Shown here piece by piece: positions 1 through 7,849 of a stretch of DNA of 51,350 nucleotides (the first letter of the stretch is position 1; each line of letters begins with the position of its first letter). The DNA is from Xanthobacteraceae bacterium (GTDB taxonomy: Bacteria; Pseudomonadota; Alphaproteobacteria; Rhizobiales; Xanthobacteraceae). Location: NCBI GenBank assembly GCA_028282095.1, contig JANQIP010000052.1, positions 1-51,350 of the forward strand. The letters are read 5' to 3'. Both the position numbers and the translations under genes were made by a program. The notes beneath the pieces were generated by a model, which did not search any database, had not been told where the DNA came from, and was given only the letters and a program-made list of their open reading frames with translations.

Positions 1-767
1 CCTCAATCGAAAGGCGCTTGCCTTCCTCCGCCTCGCCTCCATCCGCCTCATGCTGCGAAAACTCTGCAATCCTACCTAATGTTCCCGGACAGACTCTCAG
101 GACACTTCTCTCCTGTATCTGCAGTCGTTCCGATTGGAACTTTTTTCTGAGCGTACATCAGTATTTACGTTTTCTGCGGCCCCTGAAGGTTGACAGATTT
201 GCACCTATAGGCCACTCTACTTGCGCTTTTCATGCCTATGGCGTGAAAACAGATGGTCAGGGGCCGCATGAGCCCATGACTATTTTCACGGAGGAGGCGG
301 GAACCGGGTGCTAAACGGGGTCCCGCCTTCTCTGCGTTTGGGAAAGTGAAGGACCCCATCGGCCGCGTCAAGGGGCAAATTCGTTTTTCGATCTAAATCT
401 CGCCCAGGCTCAACCTAATTCCACTACATGTAGGAAGCGATTCTGTCAAGAAATCGCAATTTATGGTGGGGGAGATTGGCATTTCCGCAATATGTTGATG
501 TGAAGGGTATTTCTTGTGTGTTTTTTGAAATCCACAGGTTGTTCACAAGCTTATACACAGTATTATTAGCTAACAATCCCACTTCCCATATGACTTGATT
601 CGGCGAACCAAGCAAGCTCGATGCGGTCGGAACAGGTCGCAACATCGACCCGGCGCACCTGCGTACCGTAGTATTTTCGAAGAAAAAGTTCCTTTATACA
701 GGAATATAGTCAGATTAGGCGGCGTTAGAAGGCTATCAAACAATCAAGTCTCCCAAATTCGAAAAGA
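1..767. other. AT-richer stretch with no supported gene
   Basis: No open frame here has a convincing start, codon pattern or recognisable family; the frames at 18-314 and 424-645 look like chance. Base composition is visibly richer in A and T than the rest of the window, especially 440-720. The one structured element is the row of DnaA-box-like 9-mers at 528-559, listed separately. The stretch ends at the first guaA 3' fragment. Confidence 0.6.
528..559 (+). promoter_or_regulatory. Three tandem DnaA-box-like 9-mers
   Basis: AAATCCACA (528-536), TTGTTCACA (539-547) and TTATACACA (551-559) lie in the same orientation, 11 and 12 bases apart, so on nearly the same face of the helix. The third differs from the DnaA consensus TTATCCACA by one base and equals a known E. 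coli oriC box; the other two differ by two bases each. AT-rich sequence follows (560-575). This could be part of a replication origin or a DnaA-controlled promoter. No neighbouring dnaA, parAB or hemE gene is visible, so the role is an inference. Confidence 0.4.
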
Positions 768-887
768 ATGACCAGCCGTAAAGCCATCGGCCGTGTTGCG
801 ACCCGCATCATCAACGAGGTGAGGGGCGTCAACCGCGTCGTCTACGACGTGACCAGCAAGCCGCCGGGCACCATCGAGTGGGAATAG
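768..887 (+). pseudogene. guaA: guaA 3' end fragment (GMP synthase C-terminus)
   Basis: The last 35 or so codons of GMP synthase are readable in frame, with [20 protein letters not shown] followed by PGTIEWE and a TAG stop, the standard C-terminus of GuaA. The rest of the gene is absent upstream; the sequence before 780 is unrelated. The guaA 3' end is an established target of tyrosine integrases, for example IntG of the tripartite Mesorhizobium ICE. A second guaA end lies at 2364-2518, so this piece is best read as one attachment-site scar of a past integration rather than as a gene. Confidence 0.85.
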
Positions 888-894
888 GGGGCGG

Positions 895-1043
895 TCAGGC
901 GGGGCGCGTGGGCGAGACGTCGGCTGTAGCCATTCTGGAAAGGGCAACGCGATCAATCTTGCCCGCGGCGTTTTCAGGGAGTTTCTTGATCGCGACGATT
1001 TCCTCAGGCGCCTTATAACCAATACGCTCCCGCACTAAGCCGA
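895..1043 (-). pseudogene. C-terminal fragment of an AMP-forming acyl-CoA ligase
   Basis: On the minus strand the frame ending with a TGA at 895-897 reads RIGYKAPEEIVAIKKLPENA and then AGKIDRVALSR. This is the end of the ANL superfamily C-terminal domain, including the conserved GKI(D/L)R segment that carries the catalytic lysine. About 48 codons are present and the whole N-terminal domain is missing, with the frame breaking at about 1045. It sits between the first guaA end and the hydrolase gene, which fits cargo decay inside an integrated element. The substrate cannot be told from this piece. Confidence 0.65.
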
Positions 1044-1072
1044 GCAAGGCTAAGGGCTAAGTCAAATGCTCT

Positions 1073-2251
1073 CTATTCGGTGCCGATCGTTGCCACCGCG
1101 GCTGCGATCGTTGCTTTGAGGTTCGCGGCCCGCAACCGTAGCATGTCGATGCTTTGGACGGTCTCGCGCGCCCCAAGTTTGCCATACCAAAAGAAGTGAT
1201 TGCCAGGCACCCGTGCATTGAGCACGCCCGACGTAGCATACGTCATAAGATCCATTAGGTGCTGCCAATTGGCCGGCGCGATCTTTTCGGATTTTGACAG
1301 AGCGGGAAGAATGATCCCGCGATACAGATGTTGGATCTGAAACATGCCCCAATTGCCGCGATCGGTCAGGGCATGATCGCTGTCCAAGACCTTGTCCCCA
1401 GAAATCGTCACGATGTAAGGAAAATCTGCGTTCTTCAGCGCTCCAGTATCTGCAATAGCCCAATCGAGGTCTTTTACAAATTCACCGTTCTCATAGCGCG
1501 AGGCTGTGATGATGCCATCCAGTGCTACAGGGGTGTCACCAAGGATGTCGGTTTCGAATTTGTCCCATGGCATAATTACGTGGCCGTTGAGTTCGTTTTG
1601 GGCTGTCACCTGGGCCTTAAAGGTCTCATAGAATTGTGGTGCCGAAGACAATCCGTTGGGTGCCATAGAGATTGAGCCGGCTTCTTCTACCAAGAGCGGT
1701 GCTGGCGGGGTTGCCGCGAGTGACACGAAAAGGCTCATGTCAAGACCAGCCCTTTGCGATGCCTCATAGACAGACTGCGCAATCTGTCCTCCAGCGCTCC
1801 AACCGAGGACAATGATTTCTCGGGAAAGGCTGTTTTCGTCGATATAGAATTTTGCTGTGGCCGCGACCTGCTTGCCCCAATCGCGGATCGAATAGGCAGG
1901 GTATGCCTTTGAAAAAACCTTGTTTCCGGTGGGGTATGAGGCGCCTAGGAAGGAGTAACCCTTTTGGCTAAGCCAATATGCCAGAAAGTCTCTCTCATCA
2001 CCGCCGGGATAACCATAAGCCACGCGCGCAAGGTGAAATCCGCCGGGCACAAAAATGACAAGGGGTTTCTCTGGATCTCCGGCCCTGAAGTAAGTGAGCG
2101 TTTCAATACCGTTCGTTGCGAGCAACTCTTCGCCCGAGTACAGCCCTTCGGGTTGGGAGAGACGCTCAACTTTCCAGGCTTCGTCCGCGGAGGCGTAGCC
2201 AACTGCAAGTGCCAAAATGAGCGAAGAAAAAAGCCAGAAAATTCGCCGCAT
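1073..2251 (-). CDS. Secreted alpha/beta hydrolase-like protein
   Basis: A protein of 392 residues starts with a clear signal peptide (MRRIFWLFSSLILALAVGYA, cleavage probably after ASA at about residue 22), so it should act in the periplasm. An oxyanion-type motif (FVPGGFH, about residue 67-73), a nucleophile elbow GWSAGGQ (about 150-156) and a late histidine in GNHFFW (about 357-362) fit the alpha/beta hydrolase fold with a Ser-Asp-His triad. The substrate is unknown. It stands alone between the two guaA 3' fragments and is the only intact gene there, so it is probably cargo of the lost element. Other assignments within the superfamily (esterase, peptidase, lipase) cannot be separated. Confidence 0.8.
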   Translation of the reverse strand: MRRIFWLFSSLILALAVGYASADEAWKVERLSQPEGLYSGEELLATNGIETLTYFRAGDPEKPLVIFVPGGFHLARVAYGYPGGDERDFLAYWLSQKGYSFLGASYPTGNKVFSKAYPAYSIRDWGKQVAATAKFYIDENSLSREIIVLGWSAGGQIAQSVYEASQRAGLDMSLFVSLAATPPAPLLVEEAGSISMAPNGLSSAPQFYETFKAQVTAQNELNGHVIMPWDKFETDILGDTPVALDGIITASRYENGEFVKDLDWAIADTGALKNADFPYIVTISGDKVLDSDHALTDRGNWGMFQIQHLYRGIILPALSKSEKIAPANWQHLMDLMTYATSGVLNARVPGNHFFWYGKLGARETVQSIDMLRLRAANLKATIAAAVATIGTE

Positions 2252-2363
2252 TGGTCACTCCTGAACATCGCTTATTGCCACGCGCAGATACGGTATTGCG
2301 GGTCAAACAAGCATGCAACCGCCCTTTGTGTCGATTGCGGAAGCGGTCAGGCAGCGCGCGTGG

Positions 2364-2518
2364 GCGAAACGTCTGCGTGCTGCGGGTAGTGACCTCGACC
2401 GACGGTATGACGGCGGACAGCTATGCCTTCGACCACGCCTTCCTGGCCGCGACGGCGACCCCATCATCAACGAGGTGCGTGGCATCAACCGCGTGGTCTA
2501 CGACGTCACCAACAAGCC
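2364..2518 (+). pseudogene. guaA: Second guaA 3' fragment, frameshifted
   Basis: In one frame the sequence reads VCVLRVVTSTDGMTADSYAF and continues to LAATAT; at about 2458 the frame shifts by one and continues with [19 protein letters not shown]. Both parts match the GMP synthase C-terminal domain, more of it than the copy at 768-887. The last residues (PGTIEWE) are replaced by sequence running straight into an integrase remnant. This is the pattern of an att junction at the guaA 3' end followed by decay. No intact guaA is present in the window. Confidence 0.8.
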
Positions 2519-2524
2519 GATGAA

Positions 2525-3241
2525 TTTGGTCCCTCGGCCATCGCCCATTTCGTCCCGAGGGATCGCTCGCTGTCACCGACCGAGATCCGCATCATGCTCA
2601 AGCAGCTTGAGCGCGTGGCGACGCTGCCGACGATTCGTCTCGGGTTGCGACTGATCCTGCTGACGATGGTGCGCAAGAGCGAACTGCAGGATGCGATCTG
2701 GGACGAGGTGGATTTCGAGAATGCCGTTTGGACCATCCCGAAGGAGCGCATGAGGCGCTCGAAGGCGCACAACGTCTATCTGTCGCAACAGGCGCTGGAC
2801 ATCTTCATCGCTCTCAAGACCTGCGCGGGCAATTCGAGATAAATCCTTCCGCCGCGCTACGATGCCGACGCGCCGATGTCGCGAGCCACTTTCAATCGCG
2901 TGACCGACCTCGTCGTGGATTTGGCAAAGAAGGAGGGGCTTTCGCTTGAACCCTTCACCGTGCACGACCTGCGGCGCACCGGATCGACGTTGTTGAACGA
3001 GCTTGGATTCAACAGCGATTGGATCGAGAAGTGCCTGGCGCACGAGGATGGCCGTTCCTCACGCGGCGTTTACAACAACGCCGAATACGAGGTGCAGCGC
3101 CGGCACATGATGCAGGAATGGTCGAATATCATCGACGCATGGGTAGCGGGCCGAAAGTATGTCCCGGTTCTCATCCCGCCGTCGACGCCTCTGCTTGAGC
3201 CAGACCCTGCTATCGAACCGGACGCGAGCGCCGTTGCCTGA
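2525..3241 (+). pseudogene. Tyrosine-type integrase remnant beside guaA
   Basis: The frame encodes the catalytic half of a P4-type tyrosine recombinase: LTMVRKSEL around the first catalytic arginine, then HDLRRTGSTLLNELG (His and second Arg) and a GVYNNAEYE segment with the presumed tyrosine. The N-terminal arm-binding domain is missing because the frame begins inside the guaA fragment. A TAA at 2840-2842 interrupts the same reading frame (GNSR-stop-ILPPRYD), a single-base nonsense change, since downstream homology resumes without a shift. It is inactive as it stands. Its location fits an integrase that used the guaA end as its site. Confidence 0.85.
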
Positions 3242-3488
3242 CATCGGGAGATTGGGCGCGAGCGATTGGCATTGATCGGCGCGAAGCCAGCCAAGCTTCG
3301 ACCTCCGCGAGGTCCCAGACGACGCATCGGGGCGAGAGCGCAAAGCGTCGGGGGAATTCCCCACGCTGCTCCATCTCATAAATGGTGCTGTCGGCGAGCG
3401 GCACAATTTCGCGCAATTGCTGTCGGCGGATGGTTCGCCTGATTAGAGCATGATCCCGAAAAGTTTCAGACTTTTCGGCCAAGATCAT
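3210..3488 (-). CDS. AlpA-family DNA-binding regulator/excisionase
   Basis: The core REIVPLADSTIYEMEQRGEF followed by PRRFALSPRCVVWDLAEVEA is the typical AlpA/MerR-like winged helix (recognition helix, then the basic-aromatic wing and the EVEAWL tail). Such proteins switch on excision of P4-like integrated elements. The gene is convergent with the integrase remnant and overlaps its 3' end by about 30 bases. The start is uncertain: the first 15-30 codons of the open frame lie in an intergenic palindromic repeat (3444-3547), so the native start may have been displaced. The ATG at 3488 is used here. Confidence 0.65.
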   Translation of the reverse strand: MILAEKSETFRDHALIRRTIRRQQLREIVPLADSTIYEMEQRGEFPRRFALSPRCVVWDLAEVEAWLASRRSMPIARAQSPDVRQRRSRPVR

Positions 3489-3547
3489 GCGGCAAAACAA
3501 AGAGAAACAGAGTGCGATTGATTCAACCTGAATGGATCGCACTCTAG
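3444..3547 (+). repeat. Palindromic intergenic repeat, family B, copy 1
   Basis: About 104 bases bounded by TAGAGCATGATCCCGAAAAG at the left and a GATCGCACTCTAG end at the right, with internal hairpin arms (CCGAAAAG / CTTTTCGG; GATCATGC). Related copies are at 37198-37287 (partial), 47948-48164 (interrupted by another repeat) and 51128-51173 (one hairpin only). This is a dispersed non-coding repeat type common in rhizobial genomes; here it invades the start of the AlpA-like gene. Confidence 0.8.
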
Positions 3548-3728
3548 GGCGTCATTGCGGTCAGCCATCATCCATCTCCTCGTCTTGTCTTCTCGAGGAA
3601 ATGAGCGCGATAGACTTCGAAAGGGAAGGAGCGAAATTCAGCGCGCGGACAGCCGGATACTGTGGCGTATAAATAGAAAGCTGTTCGTTCTGGTGATCGA
3701 TGTGCCCAGCTGTCAAAAGGCTGTGGCG

Positions 3729-3773
3729 CTCCGAAGGCAAAGGTCGTGAGTTCGAATCTCGCCGGGCGCGCCA
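3729..3773 (+). tRNA. 3' remnant of a tRNA-Arg-like gene (attachment site)
   Basis: The T arm (GTGAG-TTCGAAT-CTCGC) and a 3' acceptor strand ending CGGGCGC-G-CCA are intact and match alphaproteobacterial tRNA-Arg genes, whose 5' acceptor is GCGCCCG. Upstream, an imperfect GTGCCCA could pair with the acceptor, but the D arm lacks GG and the anticodon stem does not close, so no working tRNA can be folded. An integrase remnant begins 100 bases downstream on the same strand, the usual layout for a tRNA 3' end used as an attachment site. Confidence 0.7.
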
Positions 3774-3872
3774 ATTTGGCCATCATTTTCAGTAAATTGG
3801 AGCAGGCGCCGATTTCTCGTCGTGCCGAAAATACGCTTACACAACCCTTGCACATTTTGGCCCTGAGTTGCC

Positions 3873-5138
3873 ATGGCCGAGCACCACACCATCATGGGCG
3901 GGAAGGTAGGTCCATGTGTACCGCCGCGAAAACAGCCGCTTTTGGCAATGTTCGACATATCTCGCGGGGAAGAACAGGCGAGTCAGCACGAAAGAAGACA
4001 GTCTGGCGCGTGCGAATGATTTTGCGGAGGACTGGTACCTCGGGCTACGGGGTCGGCAACGTGTCGGCGAACTGACAGCCGATAAGACGTTCAAGACTGC
4101 GGCGCAGCAATTCGAACGCGAATACCAGGTGCTCACCGGTGGACAGCGAAACCCAGCATACGTAGAGGGGCACAGCAGTCGTCCGTCCACCTGCTACCGT
4201 TTTTCGGTCATCTCGGACTGTCGCAAATCACTCCGGGAAAGGTCCAGGAATACCGGATTCAGCGGACGAACGCCGCCGAAGGCAGGAAGCCACCGGCAAG
4301 GACCACCATGCACCATGAAATGGTGACGCTGCGCCAGGTTCTGAAAACAGCGATCCGGCATGGATGGCTCGCTAGCTTGCCCGACATGTCGATACCGTAC
4401 GGGGCTTCTGGGAAGATCGTGCATCGGGCATGGTTCTCGCCGGAGGAATATCGACGGCTGTACGAAGCCACGCGCAGCCAAGCACGGGCGGCGAGAGGCA
4501 AGTCGTGGCAATGGGCAGCGAGCCAGCTGCACGACTACGTGTTGTTCATGGCCAATACCGGCCTGCGACCGGACGAGGCCAACAATCTTGAATATCGGGA
4601 TGTGTCGATCGTCGAAGATGACTCGACCGGCGAGACGATCCTGGAGATCGAAGTCCGCGGGAAGCGCGGCGTCGGCTACTGCAAGAGCACCACGGGTGCT
4701 GTACGTCCGTTTGAGCGTTTAGTGACACGGAATACACCGCAACCAATCGATCGCGTGTTTCCGGCGAATCACAAGAAGCAATTCAATAAGGTTCTTGAGG
4801 AGCAAAACCTGCAATTTGATCGGAGCGGCAATCGCCGAACCGCCTATAGCCTGCGCCATACGTATATTTGTCTGCGACTGTTGGAGGGAGCGGACATCTA
4901 CCAGATTGCGAAAAACTGCCGTACCAGCGTTGAGATGACCGAGCGCTATTACGCTTCGCATATAAAGACGAGCCTCGACGCCGCCGCCATCAATGTGATG
5001 AAGCCGCGAGGTTATTCGGTTGGCCAAAGGGCTGCCGACAGAGAGCGCACGCCGGGCGCGACAGAGGTGTCGCGGCCCGTCGTGGCACGTCGTAGCAAGT
5101 CGCGACAGGTCGCGCCGAGCCGCGACCGGGATGTGTAG
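3873..5138 (+). pseudogene. Tyrosine-type site-specific integrase, two frameshifts
   Basis: Three frames together rebuild one integrase. The ATG at 3873 gives MAEHHTIMGGKV; a four-base duplication (AGGTAGGT, about 3904-3911) shifts to VYRRENSRFWQCSTYLAGKN and on to RNPAYVEGH; a second shift at about 4170-4185 moves to LLPFFGHLGLSQITPGKVQE and the catalytic domain. Catalytic residues are visible: Arg in NTGLRPDE, His-X-X-Arg region in YSLRHTYICLR, and Tyr in MTERYYASH. The gene is inactivated but only lightly decayed. It follows the tRNA-Arg remnant and its far end abuts the truncated wzt at about 5205. Confidence 0.85.
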
Positions 5139-5204
5139 AATTAATACGTAGCGCTTGTGCCGTCTGAGGGAGGTAGCGTAATTTTGAGAAGATTAGGTGC
5201 GAGA

Positions 5205-5385
5205 CTAGGTCAAAGGACACATGGCTGAGCGCGACGAAATCGTGATAGTACTGCTTGGGCTTGCGGCCGTCCAGACGTTGTAGGCGCGGCACGATTGATT
5301 GCTTCAGCCGGTTCTGCGGCCGATTGAACGACAGGTAATGCTTGGAGAGGTCGCGCGCACGGATTGCGATCTCGTCAGACGACAT
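5205..5385 (-). pseudogene. Wzt-type polysaccharide ABC exporter ATPase, N-terminal fragment
   Basis: About 60 residues read AIRARDLSKHYLSFNRPQNR and YHDFVALSHVSFDLV, the start of ATPases that partner Wzm in O-antigen export. The frame leaves the family just before the Walker A loop, at about 5205, where the integrase-bearing segment begins, so the gene was cut there. Its start overlaps the end of the wzm-like frame by 11 bases, the normal wzm-wzt arrangement. The remaining three quarters of the protein is absent from the window. Confidence 0.7.
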
Positions 5386-6181
5386 CGGCGAAACCCTTGC
5401 GCGTCTTTTGGAACCAGAAAAAACCGGACATCGCGATCAAAAGTGCAGCAGCGCTGTAGAGCCCAAGCGCGGCGCAGGCCGGGGCCCTTCCCCAGATGAG
5501 CACATTGCGCGCCTCCTCTACCGGAAGGGCGATCGGATTGAAGACCAGAAAAGGCCGCAGCCATTCGGGAAGCGCGCTCGAAGGAAAGAAGATCGGCGAC
5601 AAGAACATCAGCGCGGTTACCGCAGTGCCGAGGAACTGCGTGATGTCGCGGATATACACGCCGAGCGCGGCAAGGAACCAAGCGAGCCCAAGGATCAGCA
5701 AGCAAAAAGGGGTCAGCACGAGGGACAGCAATATCGCCGTCACCGGCACGCCCCCATGACGAGCAAAACAAAGGAGAACAGCACGGTCATGCTCACCAGG
5801 GTGTCGAATAGCGCTGAGCTAAGCGCGACCACCGGCAGGATCTCGAGCGCGAAGACGATCTTCTTGACGTAATTGACGTTTCCTAGAACGAGACCAGGCG
5901 CCCGGTTGATCGCTTCGCCGAAAAGTTGAAATATAACGAGTCCGGCAAATAAAATGACAGCAAATTCGGTCACCGGTGCTCTGCCCCCGCGCCGCCATCC
6001 GGCGGCATCCATCGCGCCCCGAAAATGGCGCCGAACACGAAAGTGTAGACCGCCAGCATAAACAGAGTGGCGTCAACAACGGCCAGAGCACGCCAAGTGC
6101 CGAACCACGGTAGCTACTGAGTATTTCGCGACGTGCGAGCTGCAGCGCGAGAGATGCTCTGGACCTCGAGCCTCGCAAGCA
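5375..6181 (-). pseudogene. Wzm-type polysaccharide ABC exporter permease, frameshifted
   Basis: The permease is spread over several frames: LALQLARREILSSYRGSALG then VLWPLLTP (6150-6065), then LFMLAVYTFVFGAIFGARW, then VTEFAVILFAGLVIFQLFGE up to VLFSFVLLVMG (5975-5745), then ITQFLGTAVTALMFLSPIFF to the end at 5375. At least three frameshifts separate these blocks. Together they cover a complete ABC-2 type transporter with six hydrophobic segments, as in Wzm/RfbA proteins. It would have exported O-polysaccharide with the Wzt ATPase, also broken. The locus is dead. Confidence 0.8.
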
Positions 6182-6310
6182 CATTGCTCGTAAGTAGATG
6201 AATCTTCTACCATACAATCATATTGTGACGAACGCCCCATTGCTGGTATCATGGCGTATTACAGCTGCAAAGAGGCAATGATAATCTGAAGCTGCTCTTA
6301 GAGGTGGGGC

Positions 6311-7008
6311 GTGCTGTTGGTTGCCGGCGGCGCGGGTTTCATCGGGTCGAATATCGTCGATGATTGGCTCGGGAACACGTCCGAGCCGATCATTAATATC
6401 GATAAGCTGACCTATGCCGGAAATCTCAAGAATCTTGCTCAGGCGCTCCAGAGCGAGCGCCATTATTTCGTCAAGGCCGATATCGCGGACATTCACGCCA
6501 TATTGCACGTTCTGGCAAAATACCGGCCGCGTGCCATACTCAATTTCGCCGCGGAGAGTCATGTCGATCGTTCGATCAAGGATCCTGACGGCTTCATTCA
6601 AACAAACATCGTCGGCGCGTACCGGCTTCTGAAGGCCGCGTTGGCCTATTGGAGCCACGTGTCTGCGGACCGACAAGCATCGTTCCGCTTCCTCCAGGTG
6701 TCGACCGATGAAGTCTTTGGGTCGCTCGGAGAGGCCGATCCGCCATTCAGTGAGACGACGGCGTACGCCCCGAATAATCCCTACGCGGCGAGCAAAGCTG
6801 CGGCGGATCATATGGCGCGTGCATTCCGATCGACTTACGGACTTCCCATCCTGACGATCAATTGTTCCAACAATTACGGTCCACGGCAATTCCCGGAGAA
6901 ACTCATTCCGCTCGTTATCCATAATGCTTTTAATGATAGACCTATTCCGGTTTACGGCAATGGGCGTAATGTGCGTGACTGGCTGTATGTGGCGGACCAC
7001 TGCTCGGC
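6311..7008 (+). pseudogene. rmlB: dTDP-glucose 4,6-dehydratase, 3'-truncated
   Basis: The first 233 residues match RmlB: the Rossmann motif GGAGFIGS near the N-terminus, FAAESHVDRSI, VSTDEVFGSL with the catalytic Thr-Asp-Glu, and the YAASKAAADH Tyr-X-X-X-Lys. After DWLYVADHC the frame leaves the family and runs into an IS5-family transposase fragment, so about a third of the protein is missing. It should not be active, although NAD-binding and catalytic residues remain. Start is a GTG at 6311 preceded by a GAGG. With the neighbouring wzm/wzt wrecks it marks a former O-antigen cluster. Confidence 0.85.
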
Positions 7009-7017
7009 TATTCCCGC

Positions 7018-7271
7018 CGTTCCACGGTGGTGCGCGCCCACGTCTCGGCCGCGGGGGCGAAGGGGGGCAAGACGATCAGGCGCTCGGCCGTTCGCGTGGC
7101 GACTTCTAAACCAAAATCCACCTCAAGGTCGACCTCGACGGCTTGCCGCTCGCGTTCCATCTGACCGGAGGCGAAGCCAGCGATAGCCGCAACTTCGAAC
7201 TCCTGCTCGACATCGGACCCGATATCTGGCCGCGCGCCCCCATCACCGACAAAGGTTACGTAGTGCTATAG
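7018..7271 (+). pseudogene. IS5-family transposase fragment
   Basis: After the break in rmlB, frames read VRAHVSAAGAKGG, then QALGRSRGDF, a TAA, then TKIHLKVDLDGLPLAFHLTG followed by DIGPDIW and ITDKGYV. This is the middle of an IS5-family (IS1031/ISL2-like) transposase, where the intact sequence reads GRSRGGFSTKIHLK, so one stop codon and one frameshift are present. Both ends of the element are missing. It probably caused the truncation of rmlB. Confidence 0.75.
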
Positions 7272-7849
7272 CGAAAACGTAGTTCGCATTTTCGACTCGC
7301 GTGGCCCGCCAGCCTTCGCAGCTAATAGAGCGAAGCGAGGTTAGCGAGAAGTCTGCCCGCCTATGCGCTGCCCGCCGAGCCGCGCGAGAAACAGAAGCTG
7401 ACCCGACCTAGCAGGCCGCTGAAAAACGGCTGATGCTGCAGCTTCATCCTTCGAGACGCTCGCGACGCTCGCTCCTCAGGATGAGGAATTCCAATGAATT
7501 AGCCTCACCCTGAGGAGGGCCGAAAGGCCCGTCTCAAAGGGTCGTCAGCCCTTTTTCAGCAGCCTGCTAGAAACAGAACGCTCTGGGCCCTCCGCCTCTA
7601 AGCGCGGCACAACGTAGAAGCCGAATGGTCAACTGCCGACTTCAACCACGCGCCGGAGCGGAGCTTCTTTGATCATCAGGAGGCCACCATCGATGCCGAC
7701 CGCGCGCTGCGATAAACTTGTAGCAATTTGTTGTTCGCCGCGTCTAAGCTACTCGATGGCGCAAACAGGAACACCACAACTCTGCAGCAAAATGCAGGCG
7801 CCGGACAGGGTGGAAAGGGAACGCCTGCCACATATGGAGGGTGGCGATC
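7272..7849. other. Gap between IS fragment and amide locus
   Basis: The stretch holds the inverted-repeat element at 7408-7570 and otherwise no supported gene. A minus-to-nothing frame on the plus strand at about 7622-7714 (EWSTADFNHAPERSFF and on to a TAA) could be the tail of a lost gene but I do not recognise it. The promoter for amiC should lie in 7715-7835. Confidence 0.5.
7408..7570. repeat. Inverted-repeat (MITE-like) intergenic element
   Basis: The element is bounded by CTAGCAGGCCGCTGAAAAAC on the left and its near inverse TTTTTCAGCAGCCTGCTAG on the right. It contains a second palindromic piece built from CCTCAGGATGAGG and CCTCACCCTGAGG. It carries no coding frame. The terminal inverted repeats suggest a non-autonomous element. 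The ten bases AGAAACAGAA occur on both sides (7387-7396 and 7571-7580 area), which might be a target duplication but could be chance. Confidence 0.65.

Noticed and set aside
18..645. Frames at 18-314, 165-371 and 424-645
   Set aside because: Short, no family, no ribosome site, composition unlike the coding genes of the window.
3700..3773. Complete tRNA-Arg
   Set aside because: The acceptor can nearly close with GTGCCCA, but the D loop lacks GG and the anticodon stem does not pair, so only the 3' part is called.
3713..3958. Minus-strand frame containing GEIRTHDLCLRSATAF
   Set aside because: This peptide is the well-known false translation of the antisense of a tRNA gene; the underlying feature is the tRNA-Arg remnant.
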